Below are positions 6,331 to 14,753 of a stretch of DNA of 25,160 nucleotides, one piece after another. The notes below the pieces were generated by a model. The model did not search any database, had not been told where the DNA came from, and saw only the letters and a list, made by a program, of their open reading frames with translations. This stretch comes from Bacillota bacterium (GTDB lineage: Bacteria > Bacillota > Clostridia > Acetivibrionales > DSM-1351): the NCBI GenBank assembly GCA_023412275.1, contig JAEYNY010000041.1, positions 1-25,160 of the forward strand, read 5' to 3'. The position numbers were made by a program, and so were the translations under genes. Numbering within the stretch: the first letter of the stretch is position 1; every line of letters starts with the position of its first letter.

Positions 6331-7005
6331 ATGCATACAATAATGCTTGTGGAGGATGACAGTGCATTATGTTTACAAATAATAGAAGGACTTAAAAAGT
6401 GGGGCTTTAATGCTGATTCTGCAGTCAATTTCGAAAACATAATTGAAGATTTCAGTAGAATCAAGCCTCAGCTTGTAATTATGGATATAAATCTTCCTTG
6501 CTACGACGGCTTTTATTGGTGCAGCAGAATTAGGGAAATCTCCAAGGTACCTGTAATTTTCCTTTCTTCCCGGGATACCAATATGGATATAATTATGGCT
6601 GTAAATATAGGAGCGGATGACTATATTGCAAAGCCTTTCTCAATGCAGATTCTGATTGCTAAAATACAGGCCATTCTCCGCCGGACATACGATTACACCA
6701 CTTCAGACCAGGATTACATTGAACATAGGGGACTTATTCTTAATATGGGTGAAAGCTCTGTTATTTACGGCAATTCCAAATTAGAGCTCACAAAGAACGA
6801 AATGAAAATATTGAGGCTACTAATGAGTAACAAGGGAAGGATTGTATCAAGAGAAAGTATTATGAAGCTTCTATGGGATGACGATCAATATGTTAATGAT
6901 AATACCCTGACTGTTAACATAAACAGGCTACGTAGCAGACTTGCCGACCTGGGTCTTGAGGATTATATTGAAACAAAAAAGGGACAGGGGTATATAGTTA
7001 TATGA
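6331..7005 (+). CDS. OmpR/PhoB-type response regulator (BceR-like)
   Basis: The 224-residue protein has a receiver domain (1-115) with the acidic pair D9/D10, phosphoacceptor D52 in MDINLP, S79/S80 and K101 in AKPF, and a winged-helix DNA-binding domain (about 128-224) with LTKNEMKILRLL and the recognition region NTLTVNINRLRSRL. It is followed by a BceS-type kinase with a 4-bp ATGA overlap and then by a BceAB-type transporter, so it most likely activates the transporter genes when antimicrobial peptides are sensed. GGAGG lies 9 bases before the ATG. The BceR role comes from family and context; the ligand is unknown. Confidence 0.93.
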   Translation: MHTIMLVEDDSALCLQIIEGLKKWGFNADSAVNFENIIEDFSRIKPQLVIMDINLPCYDGFYWCSRIREISKVPVIFLSSRDTNMDIIMAVNIGADDYIAKPFSMQILIAKIQAILRRTYDYTTSDQDYIEHRGLILNMGESSVIYGNSKLELTKNEMKILRLLMSNKGRIVSRESIMKLLWDDDQYVNDNTLTVNINRLRSRLADLGLEDYIETKKGQGYIVI

Positions 7006-8030
7006 AAATCACGGAATATATTAAAAGCAATTTAATAAGTATCTTCTGTCAGTGGGCTCTTATTCTTGTAATAAACGGTGTACTTCTAGCCAGCACCAAT
7101 CTTGAAAAAAGTACTGCGGATATCCTCTACCTTGACCTGCTAATGCTTTTTATCTTCCTTGCCTTCTTTATATATGGGTTTCTGAGTGAAAAAAGGAAGT
7201 ATGGGAATTTAAGAAAATGTCTGGATTCAAATTCTTCTGTAGACTATTTTCTTCCGGAGGATGACAGCTATTATTCGGAGCTTGTCAGGGACATTGTTTC
7301 ACAAAAAACTTCTGAAAATCTGGAGCTTGTCAGTGTATATAAAAACGATCTGGATGAGCTGAATAATTATATAACCAGATGGGTTCACGAAATAAAGCTC
7401 CCCATTTCCGTTGCTGAACTTATGCTTGAAAATTCAGATAATTCTGATATAGAGTTTTCCAGAAAGTTCAAAGCAGAACTTGAGAGAATCAAGTTTCTTG
7501 TAAACCAGGTTTTGTATGCCGGACGAGCAGCCCATTACCAGGAAGATCACACGGCCAGCCAATTCAGCCTAAAAAAGGCAGTAGGCGAGGCTATAAAAAT
7601 AAATGCATACTTTCTGATGGCAAAAAACATTGAGATTGTTACCGGGAAACTGGATTTTACAGTCACTACGGATGAAAAGTGGATAATTTATATCCTTGAA
7701 CAGATTTTAAACAATGCAAGTAAATATGTACAGCAGAGCGGCAAGGTAGAGATATTTGCCGAAGAAACCGACAAAACCATAGTTCTCCATATTAGGGACA
7801 ACGGCATGGGAATACCGCCTTCTGACATTTCAAGAGTCTTTGACAAGGGTTTTACAGGAAAAAATGGACGTAAAACTACCAAATCCACCGGAATGGGGTT
7901 GTATTACTCCAAAAAAATTTCTACAAAACTTGATATAGGCTTAACCGTTAGCTCCGTTGAAGGTGAATACACAGAATTCCAGTTAAGTTTGGGTAAATTC
8001 AGCGATTATCTCAATGTGACAAAAATATAA
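7002..8030 (+). CDS. Intramembrane-sensing histidine kinase (BceS-like)
   Basis: The 342-residue kinase has two membrane helices at about 12-32 and 40-62 joined by a very short outer loop, the layout of kinases that do not bind the signal themselves but read it from a BceAB transporter. The phosphorylated His is H129 in RWVHEIKLPI. The ATPase domain has the N-box at ILNNASKY (235-242), G1 DNGMGI (266-271), F-box VFDKGFTG (279-286) and G2 STGMGL (295-300). Its start overlaps the regulator stop (ATGA). The stop codon lies inside a candidate operator for the transporter genes downstream. Confidence 0.94.
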   Translation: MKITEYIKSNLISIFCQWALILVINGVLLASTNLEKSTADILYLDLLMLFIFLAFFIYGFLSEKRKYGNLRKCLDSNSSVDYFLPEDDSYYSELVRDIVSQKTSENLELVSVYKNDLDELNNYITRWVHEIKLPISVAELMLENSDNSDIEFSRKFKAELERIKFLVNQVLYAGRAAHYQEDHTASQFSLKKAVGEAIKINAYFLMAKNIEIVTGKLDFTVTTDEKWIIYILEQILNNASKYVQQSGKVEIFAEETDKTIVLHIRDNGMGIPPSDISRVFDKGFTGKNGRKTTKSTGMGLYYSKKISTKLDIGLTVSSVEGEYTEFQLSLGKFSDYLNVTKI

Positions 8031-8052
8031 CCTTTAGCGTCAAAATGTAACC
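8017..8052 (+). promoter_or_regulatory. Candidate BceR-type operator, tandem repeat before the ABC genes
   Basis: TGACA-AAAA-TATAA (8017-8030) is close to the TNACA-N4-TGTAA pattern described for BceR-like regulators. The core AAAATATAACC at 8022 recurs as AAAATGTAACC at 8042, exactly 20 bp on, about two helical turns. It lies roughly 90 bp before the ATPase start, a fitting place for an activator. The pattern is seen; binding is inference. Confidence 0.35.
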
Positions 8053-8137
8053 CTCGCATTATGGATAAACTACCTGTTATTTTATAAAATCATTATTGTT
8101 AGTTTACCATGAATGTTTAAAGTTTGGAGGATTAAAA

Positions 8138-8902
8138 ATGACAATTATACAAACACAGGATCTGAAAAAGGACTACGGTTCGAAAGGAATGAAGTTTCAA
8201 GCACTTAACGGCATAAATCTCCAGGTTGAAAAAGGTGAATTTCTAGCAATAATGGGGCCCTCCGGCTCCGGGAAAACCACACTTCTAAATTTGCTCTCAA
8301 CAATTGACAAGCCAACATCAGGCAAGGTTATATTTGAAGAAATAGATTTATTCAAAATAAAAAGTGAAGAACTGGCACGTTTTAGAAGGGATAAAATAGG
8401 CTTTGTGTTTCAGGATTTCAATCTTCTGGATAACATGACTGTAATGGATAATATTGCACTCCCTCTTGCCTTGAACAAGGTTCATCATAAGAAAATAATC
8501 TCAAAGGTAAATGAATTGGCTGCTTTCTTCGGTATTGAAGAACAATTGCCAAAACGCCCATATCAACTTTCGGGAGGGCAAAAACAGAGGGCTGCTGCCG
8601 CAAGGGCATTGATTATGAATCCTTCGGTAATTTTTGCAGATGAACCTACAGGTGCTCTGGATTCCAAATCATCTGCAGGAATACTGGAATGTTTCAGAAG
8701 ACTCAACGAGGAATTTGGAACAACTATAATAATGGTTACACATGATGCTTTTGCAGCCAGCTATTGCAACAGGATTATGTTTTTAAAGGACGGGGCAATT
8801 CATGCCAGAATCGATAAAACAAGGGACAGAAAGGAATTATTCCATCAGATTCTTGACATGCTCGGAGCTATGGGAGGTGCAAATTCAAATGAACTCCTTT
8901 AG
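8138..8902 (+). CDS. ABC transporter ATP-binding protein (BceA-like)
   Basis: The 254-residue ATPase powers the large-loop permease encoded next. It has the Walker A GPSGSGKT at 40-47, Q-loop Q92 in FVFQDFNLL, signature LSGGQ at 144-148, Walker B VIFADEPTGALD at 164-175 and H-loop H202 in MVTHD. The FNLL after the Q-loop and ADEPTGALDS are typical of the MacB/BceA branch. I chose the ATG at 8138 because GGAGG lies 8 bases before it; a start further upstream has no such site. The last 14 bp overlap the permease gene, suggesting coupled translation. Confidence 0.95.
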   Translation: MTIIQTQDLKKDYGSKGMKFQALNGINLQVEKGEFLAIMGPSGSGKTTLLNLLSTIDKPTSGKVIFEEIDLFKIKSEELARFRRDKIGFVFQDFNLLDNMTVMDNIALPLALNKVHHKKIISKVNELAAFFGIEEQLPKRPYQLSGGQKQRAAAARALIMNPSVIFADEPTGALDSKSSAGILECFRRLNEEFGTTIIMVTHDAFAASYCNRIMFLKDGAIHARIDKTRDRKELFHQILDMLGAMGGANSNELL

Positions 8903-10802
8903 TATTGCTATAAAGATGTTTAAATCAAATCTCAGGTCCTATGGCTTTTATCTAGCCGTTATGGTGTTTTCGGTAGCTGTATATTACGATTTTATGGTGC
9001 TTAAATACAGCCCTGACTTTCTAAAGGCACGTGATGCTATCCAATCAGCACAAATAGCGTCATCCGTAACTTCCTTCATTATGGTGGTATTCCTTTTTTT
9101 CTTCATTTGGTACTCCAGTTCATTCTTCTTAAAGCAGAGAAAAAAGGAAATCGCAATATATACTCTGATGGGCATAAGTACAAGGAAAATAGGCCGCATA
9201 TTTGCCATTGAAAGTCTTTTTTCAGGATTGGTATCTATATTTGCGGGACTCGGCATAGGAATTTTGTTTTCTAGGTTGTTCCTGATGACAGTAGCCAAAG
9301 TTGCTCTCCTCAACGTTTCCATCGGTTTTGTAATCCCTCTTAAGGGTATAAAGGAGTTGCTTATTATATTTGGAGCAATATTCCTATTAACATCTGTAAA
9401 CAGCTTTATATCCATTTCCAGAAGCAAACTTATTGATTTACTAAAGGACTCTTCAAAAGATGAGTCTGAACCAAAACTAAAGCTTGTGAGAGCCATACTT
9501 TCAATAGTTCTTATTGCAATTGGATACCGTCTCAGTAAAAACCTTTTGATGGAGCTTTTTGTAGTTATACTGGTGGTTATAGGTACCTACTGGTTATTCG
9601 GAGCACTTCTGCCATCAATTACTAAATACTTGTCAGGTAACAAAAGTATTCTTTACAAAGGAGTACGGCTCATAAGCATAAGCAATATCTCATTCAGAAT
9701 CAAAGCAAACTATAGAAGTCTAGCAATGCTGGCGATAATGACTGCTACTACAATATCTGCTTTTGGAACCTCACTGACCTTGAAATACTATGTTGAAGAG
9801 ACACGATATATAAATTTTCCCTACTCCTTCTCTTATGCTGAAAGAGATAGCAAAGTCAATGACAAGGTTATCAATGAGATTAATTCTTCAGGACACAAAC
9901 TCCTTCTCAATGAAAAAATTGAGTATATTAAAGTTAAGACAAAATTCAATAAGGGTTTTGTTACCGGAACAAATATTATGACTGTAATAAAATATTCTGA
10001 TTTTGACAAGGTCACAAAAAACCTAAAGAAATATTACCCTGACAAAATACCATTGTATTATCCGGCATCGGACACTGAGGCACTTTTAGCAAGGGCTTCA
10101 GGAACATTAACCTTGAATTCGTATTCTGAAGAAGGGTTACATTGCTTATTGGAAAACAAAGAAGATGCAACACATTCAGGAAATAGCGGTTATAAAATTG
10201 CTAAAGTTTTAAAAACGCCTCTCTTCGGCAACGGTTCCATAGGTCTTAGTGACTGTCTGATAGTTTCAGACCGGCAATATGAAAAGTTATCCGTAGGACA
10301 TAAACCGGAGACCTTTCACGGTGTAATAGTTTCCGATGCTGAGAAATCACAGCAATTATCAGACGATATTAATAAACTGCTGCCACAAAACGCGCTATTT
10401 TCAAGCTATGTATTAAATTACGAGGGGTTATATTCCTTTATGGGCTTGTTCTACTTCTTGGGCTCATTTATGTCAATAGTATTTATTCTTGCTACAGGTA
10501 GTATAATGTACTTTAAAATATTGAGTGAAGGTCTTGCCGACAAAGAAAAATACGGAATACTCAAAAAAATAGGCATGACAAGAAAAGAAATTCATCAATC
10601 AGTTTCCATGCAAGTAGGCTTGTCACTGATACTGCCACTGATAATAGGTATTATTCACAGCCTCTTTGCTATAGATGTTCTGAGAGGGGTTATGGGCCTC
10701 AGTCTCACTGTTCCGGCTCTAACGGCAATTATTACCTTTGTGGTGTTCTACGGAATATTTTATTTTTTCACTACAAGAAAATTTATGAAGATGATTTATT
10801 AA
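8889..10802 (+). CDS. ABC transporter permease with large outer domain (BceB-like)
   Basis: The 637-residue membrane protein has the BceB architecture: one helix near the N-terminus, FtsX-like helices 2-4, more helices to about residue 295, a soluble outer domain of about 210 residues (about 300-515) and three C-terminal helices. In BceAB systems this outer domain recognises or frees the antibiotic target (lipid II cycle intermediates) and signals to the kinase. The start at 8889 (MNSFSIAIKMFKSNLRSY) matches the family N-terminus and has GGAGG about 11 bases upstream within the ATPase gene. Likely substrates are peptide antibiotics such as bacitracin or lantibiotics, but sequence does not tell which. 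Confidence 0.93.
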   Translation: MNSFSIAIKMFKSNLRSYGFYLAVMVFSVAVYYDFMVLKYSPDFLKARDAIQSAQIASSVTSFIMVVFLFFFIWYSSSFFLKQRKKEIAIYTLMGISTRKIGRIFAIESLFSGLVSIFAGLGIGILFSRLFLMTVAKVALLNVSIGFVIPLKGIKELLIIFGAIFLLTSVNSFISISRSKLIDLLKDSSKDESEPKLKLVRAILSIVLIAIGYRLSKNLLMELFVVILVVIGTYWLFGALLPSITKYLSGNKSILYKGVRLISISNISFRIKANYRSLAMLAIMTATTISAFGTSLTLKYYVEETRYINFPYSFSYAERDSKVNDKVINEINSSGHKLLLNEKIEYIKVKTKFNKGFVTGTNIMTVIKYSDFDKVTKNLKKYYPDKIPLYYPASDTEALLARASGTLTLNSYSEEGLHCLLENKEDATHSGNSGYKIAKVLKTPLFGNGSIGLSDCLIVSDRQYEKLSVGHKPETFHGVIVSDAEKSQQLSDDINKLLPQNALFSSYVLNYEGLYSFMGLFYFLGSFMSIVFILATGSIMYFKILSEGLADKEKYGILKKIGMTRKEIHQSVSMQVGLSLILPLIIGIIHSLFAIDVLRGVMGLSLTVPALTAIITFVVFYGIFYFFTTRKFMKMIY

Positions 10803-10810
10803 TAAATGTA

Positions 10811-10851
10811 CCAAAAGCCCTGTTCCTCCCTATGGGGAACAGGGCTTTTGG
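10811..10851. terminator. Bidirectional terminator between the permease and lonB genes
   Basis: A perfect 16-bp stem (10811-10826 with 10836-10851) lies 9 bases after the permease stop codon, and about 70 bp past the lonB stop on the other strand. The AAAA/TTTT run is inside the stem base, so it can serve both convergent transcripts. Confidence 0.8.
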
Positions 10852-10918
10852 CGTTTCAAATTGTATTGGCCGATATCACGTAAGCTGATTCAAATTACAT
10901 AAGGCTGTTAAAAAACAT

Positions 10919-12601
10919 CTATGTTCCTTGTGCAGTAAGCACCGTAATCGGTGCGGAACCACTGGGAACTGTTTCGTCCTTTTTTTCTACCAGATCAATA
11001 TCAAATACTGCCTTCATAACTTCACTGATATTTTCAACCGGTATAACGTCGATATCCATATCCTCGAATATCTCCTGATAATTATCTTTTGGAATAAACA
11101 CCTTTTTTATACCTGCGGCTTTAGCAGCATCTACTTTAGCCACAACGCCTCCAACAGGCTTTACTTTTCCTTTGATTGATATTTCTCCCGTCATTGCCAA
11201 TTCTCCGCTTACAGGTATATTTTTGACCGCAGAATATACCGCTGTTGCTATAGCGATTCCCGCAGAAGGTCCATCAATAGGAATACCTCCGGGAAAGTTC
11301 AAATGTATTTCGTAATCCTTAAAGTCAACATCCATATATTTTCTTAAAACAGTTAAAACATTTTCAACGGAAGCTTTGGCTGAACTTGTTCTTTTGAGCT
11401 TATGGCCCCTGTTATCCATTTCTTCTTCTTCAACAATGCCGGTTATTCTTATATTTCCGGTTCCGTTTGCAACCGGTATCGCTGTAACTTCCACATCTAT
11501 AACCATTCCGGTACTATCTCCGAAGACAGCCAAACCATTTATGCAGCCTATCTGATTTGCAGCGCTGACTTTCTTATCAAGTCTGGGGCTGTAGTGACCG
11601 AACTCTATAACCCATTCTATGTCTTTTATATCTATAGTGCTCCTGTTCTCTATCATGGAAACACCACCGGCTATCTGAACAATATTGACTGCATCTCTTC
11701 CATTCTGGGCGTATCTTGATACTAGATCGCTGCAACCGGGTTTCAGTTCAAAGCCCCCTTTGGCTGCTGCATTTTCACATATTTTGCATATTTCATCTGA
11801 ACGTAAGGAACGGAAATGTATTTCCACACATCTTGACCTTATTGCCGCAGGTATCTCATCAGGAGTTCTTGTAGTGGCTCCTACCAGTCTGAAATCGGCA
11901 GGCAGACCCTTTTGGAAAATATCATGTATATGAGAGGGTATGTTGCTGTCCTCAGCACTGTAATATGCACTCTCAAGGTATACCTTCCTATCCTCAAGAA
12001 CTTTAAGCAGCTTGTTCATTTGAATGGAATGAAGTTCCCCTATCTCATCAATAAAAAGGACTCCGCCATGTGCTTTAGTAACGGCTCCCTGCTTCGGCTG
12101 AGGTATCCCTGCAACGCCGTATGCTCCGGCTCCCTGATATATGGGGTCATGTACCGAGCCTATTAGCGGGTCTGCAATCCCTCTTTCGTCAAATCTCAAT
12201 GCTGTAGCATCCATTTCTATGAACTTTGCTTCTTTTCTGAAAGGCGACATGCTGTTCTTCTTTGCTTCTTCAAGTATTACCCTTGCAGCAGCAGTTTTAC
12301 CAACTCCGGGAGGGCCGTATATAATTACGTGCTGTGGATTAGTTCCGCACAAAGCAGCCCTGAGTGCCTTTAGCCCCTGCTCCTGCCCTACTATGTCTGA
12401 TAAGGTTGCAGGTCTTGTCTTTTCCGACAAAGGTTCTGTAAGATGAATATCCCTCATTCTTCTTAACTTTTCCAGCTCTTTTTTGGACTCCCTTTCAATA
12501 GCACTTTTGTTTCCTTGCTGGTTCTTTAGAAGAGATAAAAAATATATACCGATAATAACTGAAAAGAAGAACTGTATAATAAACAAAGTTGTCGTAAACA
12601 T
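10919..12601 (-). CDS. lonB: ATP-dependent protease LonB
   Basis: A membrane-anchored Lon of the Bacillus LonB type; B. subtilis LonB is about 550 residues, this one 560. A hydrophobic helix at about 5-26 anchors it. The AAA+ module has Walker A GPPGVGKT at 96-103 and Walker B GGVLFIDEIGE at 179-189. The C-terminal protease domain has catalytic S446 in DGPSAGIA and K489 in GGVVAKVDAA. I start at the second of two adjacent ATGs because AAGGAGG is then 5 bases away instead of 2. It follows clpX but a terminator separates them, so it is probably transcribed on its own, at least partly. In Bacillus it works in the forespore; that role here is inference. Confidence 0.95.
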   Translation of the reverse strand: MFTTTLFIIQFFFSVIIGIYFLSLLKNQQGNKSAIERESKKELEKLRRMRDIHLTEPLSEKTRPATLSDIVGQEQGLKALRAALCGTNPQHVIIYGPPGVGKTAAARVILEEAKKNSMSPFRKEAKFIEMDATALRFDERGIADPLIGSVHDPIYQGAGAYGVAGIPQPKQGAVTKAHGGVLFIDEIGELHSIQMNKLLKVLEDRKVYLESAYYSAEDSNIPSHIHDIFQKGLPADFRLVGATTRTPDEIPAAIRSRCVEIHFRSLRSDEICKICENAAAKGGFELKPGCSDLVSRYAQNGRDAVNIVQIAGGVSMIENRSTIDIKDIEWVIEFGHYSPRLDKKVSAANQIGCINGLAVFGDSTGMVIDVEVTAIPVANGTGNIRITGIVEEEEMDNRGHKLKRTSSAKASVENVLTVLRKYMDVDFKDYEIHLNFPGGIPIDGPSAGIAIATAVYSAVKNIPVSGELAMTGEISIKGKVKPVGGVVAKVDAAKAAGIKKVFIPKDNYQEIFEDMDIDVIPVENISEVMKAVFDIDLVEKKDETVPSGSAPITVLTAQGT

Positions 12602-12690
12602 CATATCCTCCTTAAACTTGGATCAATTCCTATAAAGATATTATTGGCAACAAGTTTTATTTTATCCAAAAAATATGGAAAATCTGAAAA

Positions 12691-12740
12691 TAAAAAAACA
12701 GGGTGTATATGTTCTAATAAACACATACATCCTGCCTGTT
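12691..12740 (-). terminator. Terminator after clpX
   Basis: On the minus strand AACAGG...CCTGTT closes an imperfect long hairpin (GGATGTATGTG against CATATACACC) followed by seven T. It lies just after the clpX stop codon. Confidence 0.8.
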
Positions 12741-12754
12741 TTAGTAAGAATGAA

Positions 12755-14050
12755 CTAGGAAACTGATTCCTTCTTAACTCTTGTTTTTTTGGCTCCGGCT
12801 TTTTTTAGCGATTTGCGGTTCTCATTGAGAATCATTTCAGGTTCCGAATGTTCCGCAATCACTTCCTTCCCAATAATGCACTTCTCCACATTAGTCATTG
12901 AAGGAATGTCATACATGACTCCCATCATTGCTTCTTCCAGAATGGCACGAAGTCCTCTTGCTCCGGTGTTTCGCTCTATTGCTTTTTCAGCAATAAGCTC
13001 CAAAGCCTCATCCTGTATTTCAAGTATAACATCGTCCATTTCAAAGAGCTTCTGATACTGCTTTACCAAAGCGTTCTTTGGTTCAGTAAGTATTTGAACA
13101 AGAGCATTTTTATCAAGAGACTGAAGAGTTACAACTATTGGAAGTCTTCCTACAAACTCAGGTATAAGTCCGAATTTCAACAAATCCTGAGGAAGTATGT
13201 CTTTCAGTAATTGTCCAACATCCTTGTCCTTGTTGCTTTCTATTTTTGCGCCAAAGCCTAATGATTTCTTACCTATTCTATTTTGTATTATCTTGTCTAT
13301 TCCATCAAAAGCACCACCGCATATGAACAAAATATTAGTAGTATCTATTTGTATAAACTCCTGATGGGGGTGCTTCCTTCCACCTTGTGGTGGTACTGAA
13401 GCCAGTGTTCCTTCCAGAATCTTCAAGAGTGCCTGCTGAACACCTTCACCGCTTACATCCCTTGTTATGGAAGGATTCTCTGATTTTCTTGCAATCTTGT
13501 CTATTTCATCAATGTAGATAATTCCCTTTTCAGCCTTCTCGATGTCGTAATCCGCAGCCTGTATCAGCCTTAAAAGGATATTTTCTACATCTTCACCTAC
13601 GTAGCCTGCTTCAGTGAGAGAAGTAGCATCGGCTATAGCAAAAGGAACATTGAGTATCTTAGCAAGTGTTTGAGCAAGAAAAGTTTTTCCGCTACCGGTA
13701 GGGCCCAGCATAACTATGTTACTCTTCTGAAGTTCTATATCAGAGGTCTTCACATCGCTGTTTATTCTCTTATAGTGGTTGTAAACAGCCACTGAAAGAG
13801 ACCTTTTAGCCGTATCCTGACCAACTACATACTGGTCGAGGATTTCCTTTATCTCTTTTGGTTTCGGTATCTCACTAACTTCTGCATCAACCTTTGTGTC
13901 TTCAAATTCTTCTTCTATAATTTCGGAACACAGCTCGATACACTCGTCGCAGATATACACACCCGGTCCTGCAACCAGCCGTTTAACCTGCTCCTGAGAT
14001 TTTCCACAAAAAGAGCACTTTAACTGCTTCTTCTCATCATATCTGGTCAT
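12755..14050 (-). CDS. clpX: ClpX, ATPase subunit of the ClpXP protease
   Basis: ClpX unfolds substrates, including tmRNA-tagged proteins, and feeds them to ClpP. The 431-residue protein has the N-terminal zinc domain (C12, C15, C34, C37), Walker A GPTGSGKT at 116-123, pore loop GYVGED at 149-154, Walker B IIYIDEID with D181/E182, the RKH loop at 225-227 and the ClpP-docking loop as LGF in KKSLGFGA, where E. coli has IGF. I chose the second of two adjacent ATGs since the protein then starts MTRYDEKKQLKCSFCG, the usual clostridial N-terminus, with GAGGTG upstream. clpP precedes it with a short gap of 13 bp, so both should be made from one transcript. Confidence 0.98.
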   Translation of the reverse strand: MTRYDEKKQLKCSFCGKSQEQVKRLVAGPGVYICDECIELCSEIIEEEFEDTKVDAEVSEIPKPKEIKEILDQYVVGQDTAKRSLSVAVYNHYKRINSDVKTSDIELQKSNIVMLGPTGSGKTFLAQTLAKILNVPFAIADATSLTEAGYVGEDVENILLRLIQAADYDIEKAEKGIIYIDEIDKIARKSENPSITRDVSGEGVQQALLKILEGTLASVPPQGGRKHPHQEFIQIDTTNILFICGGAFDGIDKIIQNRIGKKSLGFGAKIESNKDKDVGQLLKDILPQDLLKFGLIPEFVGRLPIVVTLQSLDKNALVQILTEPKNALVKQYQKLFEMDDVILEIQDEALELIAEKAIERNTGARGLRAILEEAMMGVMYDIPSMTNVEKCIIGKEVIAEHSEPEMILNENRKSLKKAGAKKTRVKKESVS

Positions 14051-14063
14051 CATTGCACCTCAA

Positions 14064-14648
14064 TTATTTTCTTCTAACCATAATATCATCAATAATACCA
14101 TAAGCCTTAGCTTCCTCAGCAGCCATAAAGAAGTCTCTCTCAGTGTCTCTCTCTATTTTATCAAGAGGTTGACCTGTTCTTTCGCTTAGTATCTTATTGA
14201 GCTTATCTCTGGTTCTGAGTATATTCTCTGCATGAATCTTAATATCTGTAGCCTGACCTTTTGCTCCTCCAAGAGGCTGGTGAATCATGATTTCACTGTT
14301 TGGTAGTGCAAATCTTTTTCCCTTTTCTCCTGCGGCTAACAGGAAAGCACCCATACTTGCTGCCATTCCCATACATATAGTTGATACATCGCACTTTACA
14401 TACTGCATTGTATCATATATTGCAAAACCTGATGCTACTGACCCCCCAGGGCTGTTTATATAAAACTGTATATCCTTATCAGGGTCCTGAGCTTCAAGAT
14501 AAAGCATTTGTGCAACAACCAAACTGGCCGTAGCGTCATTAACCTCATCACTTAATACAATAATCCTGTCATTTAACAGTCTCGAAAATATATCGTATGA
14601 TCTCTCACCACGATTAGTTTGTTCAACAACCATAGGTACTAAACTCAT
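14064..14648 (-). CDS. clpP: ClpP, proteolytic subunit of the Clp protease
   Basis: A serine protease that forms two stacked heptamer rings. The 194-residue protein has the complete triad S98 in GMAASMGA, H123 in MIHQPLGG and D172 in TERDFFM. I chose the ATG at 14648 (MSLVPMVVEQ), which lies 7 bases after GGGAGG and gives the normal N-terminus; the ATG six bases upstream is too close to that site. It sits between tig and clpX. The 99-110 bp gap to tig holds a loose promoter candidate (TTGTTG, 18 bp, TATAAA on the minus strand, -10 near 14710-14715), so expression apart from tig is possible. No CtsR operator was recognised. Confidence 0.98.
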   Translation of the reverse strand: MSLVPMVVEQTNRGERSYDIFSRLLNDRIIVLSDEVNDATASLVVAQMLYLEAQDPDKDIQFYINSPGGSVASGFAIYDTMQYVKCDVSTICMGMAASMGAFLLAAGEKGKRFALPNSEIMIHQPLGGAKGQATDIKIHAENILRTRDKLNKILSERTGQPLDKIERDTERDFFMAAEEAKAYGIIDDIMVRRK

Positions 14649-14753
14649 ATGCATACCTCCCTTATTTAATATATGTTTAGTTATTATTGATGGAACCTTA
14701 ACAATGGTATTTATATAATGATACCCATTTTACCAACAATTAAATAACACAAA

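Noticed and set aside
10928..12446. Plus-strand open frames opposite lonB
   Set aside because: They lack ribosome binding sites and recognisable domains, and lie fully antisense to a clear lonB gene.
14706..14730. Imperfect inverted repeat ATGGTAT/ATACCCAT between tig and clpP as terminator
   Set aside because: It has a bulge, an AT-rich loop and no T-run; it may just overlap a promoter.
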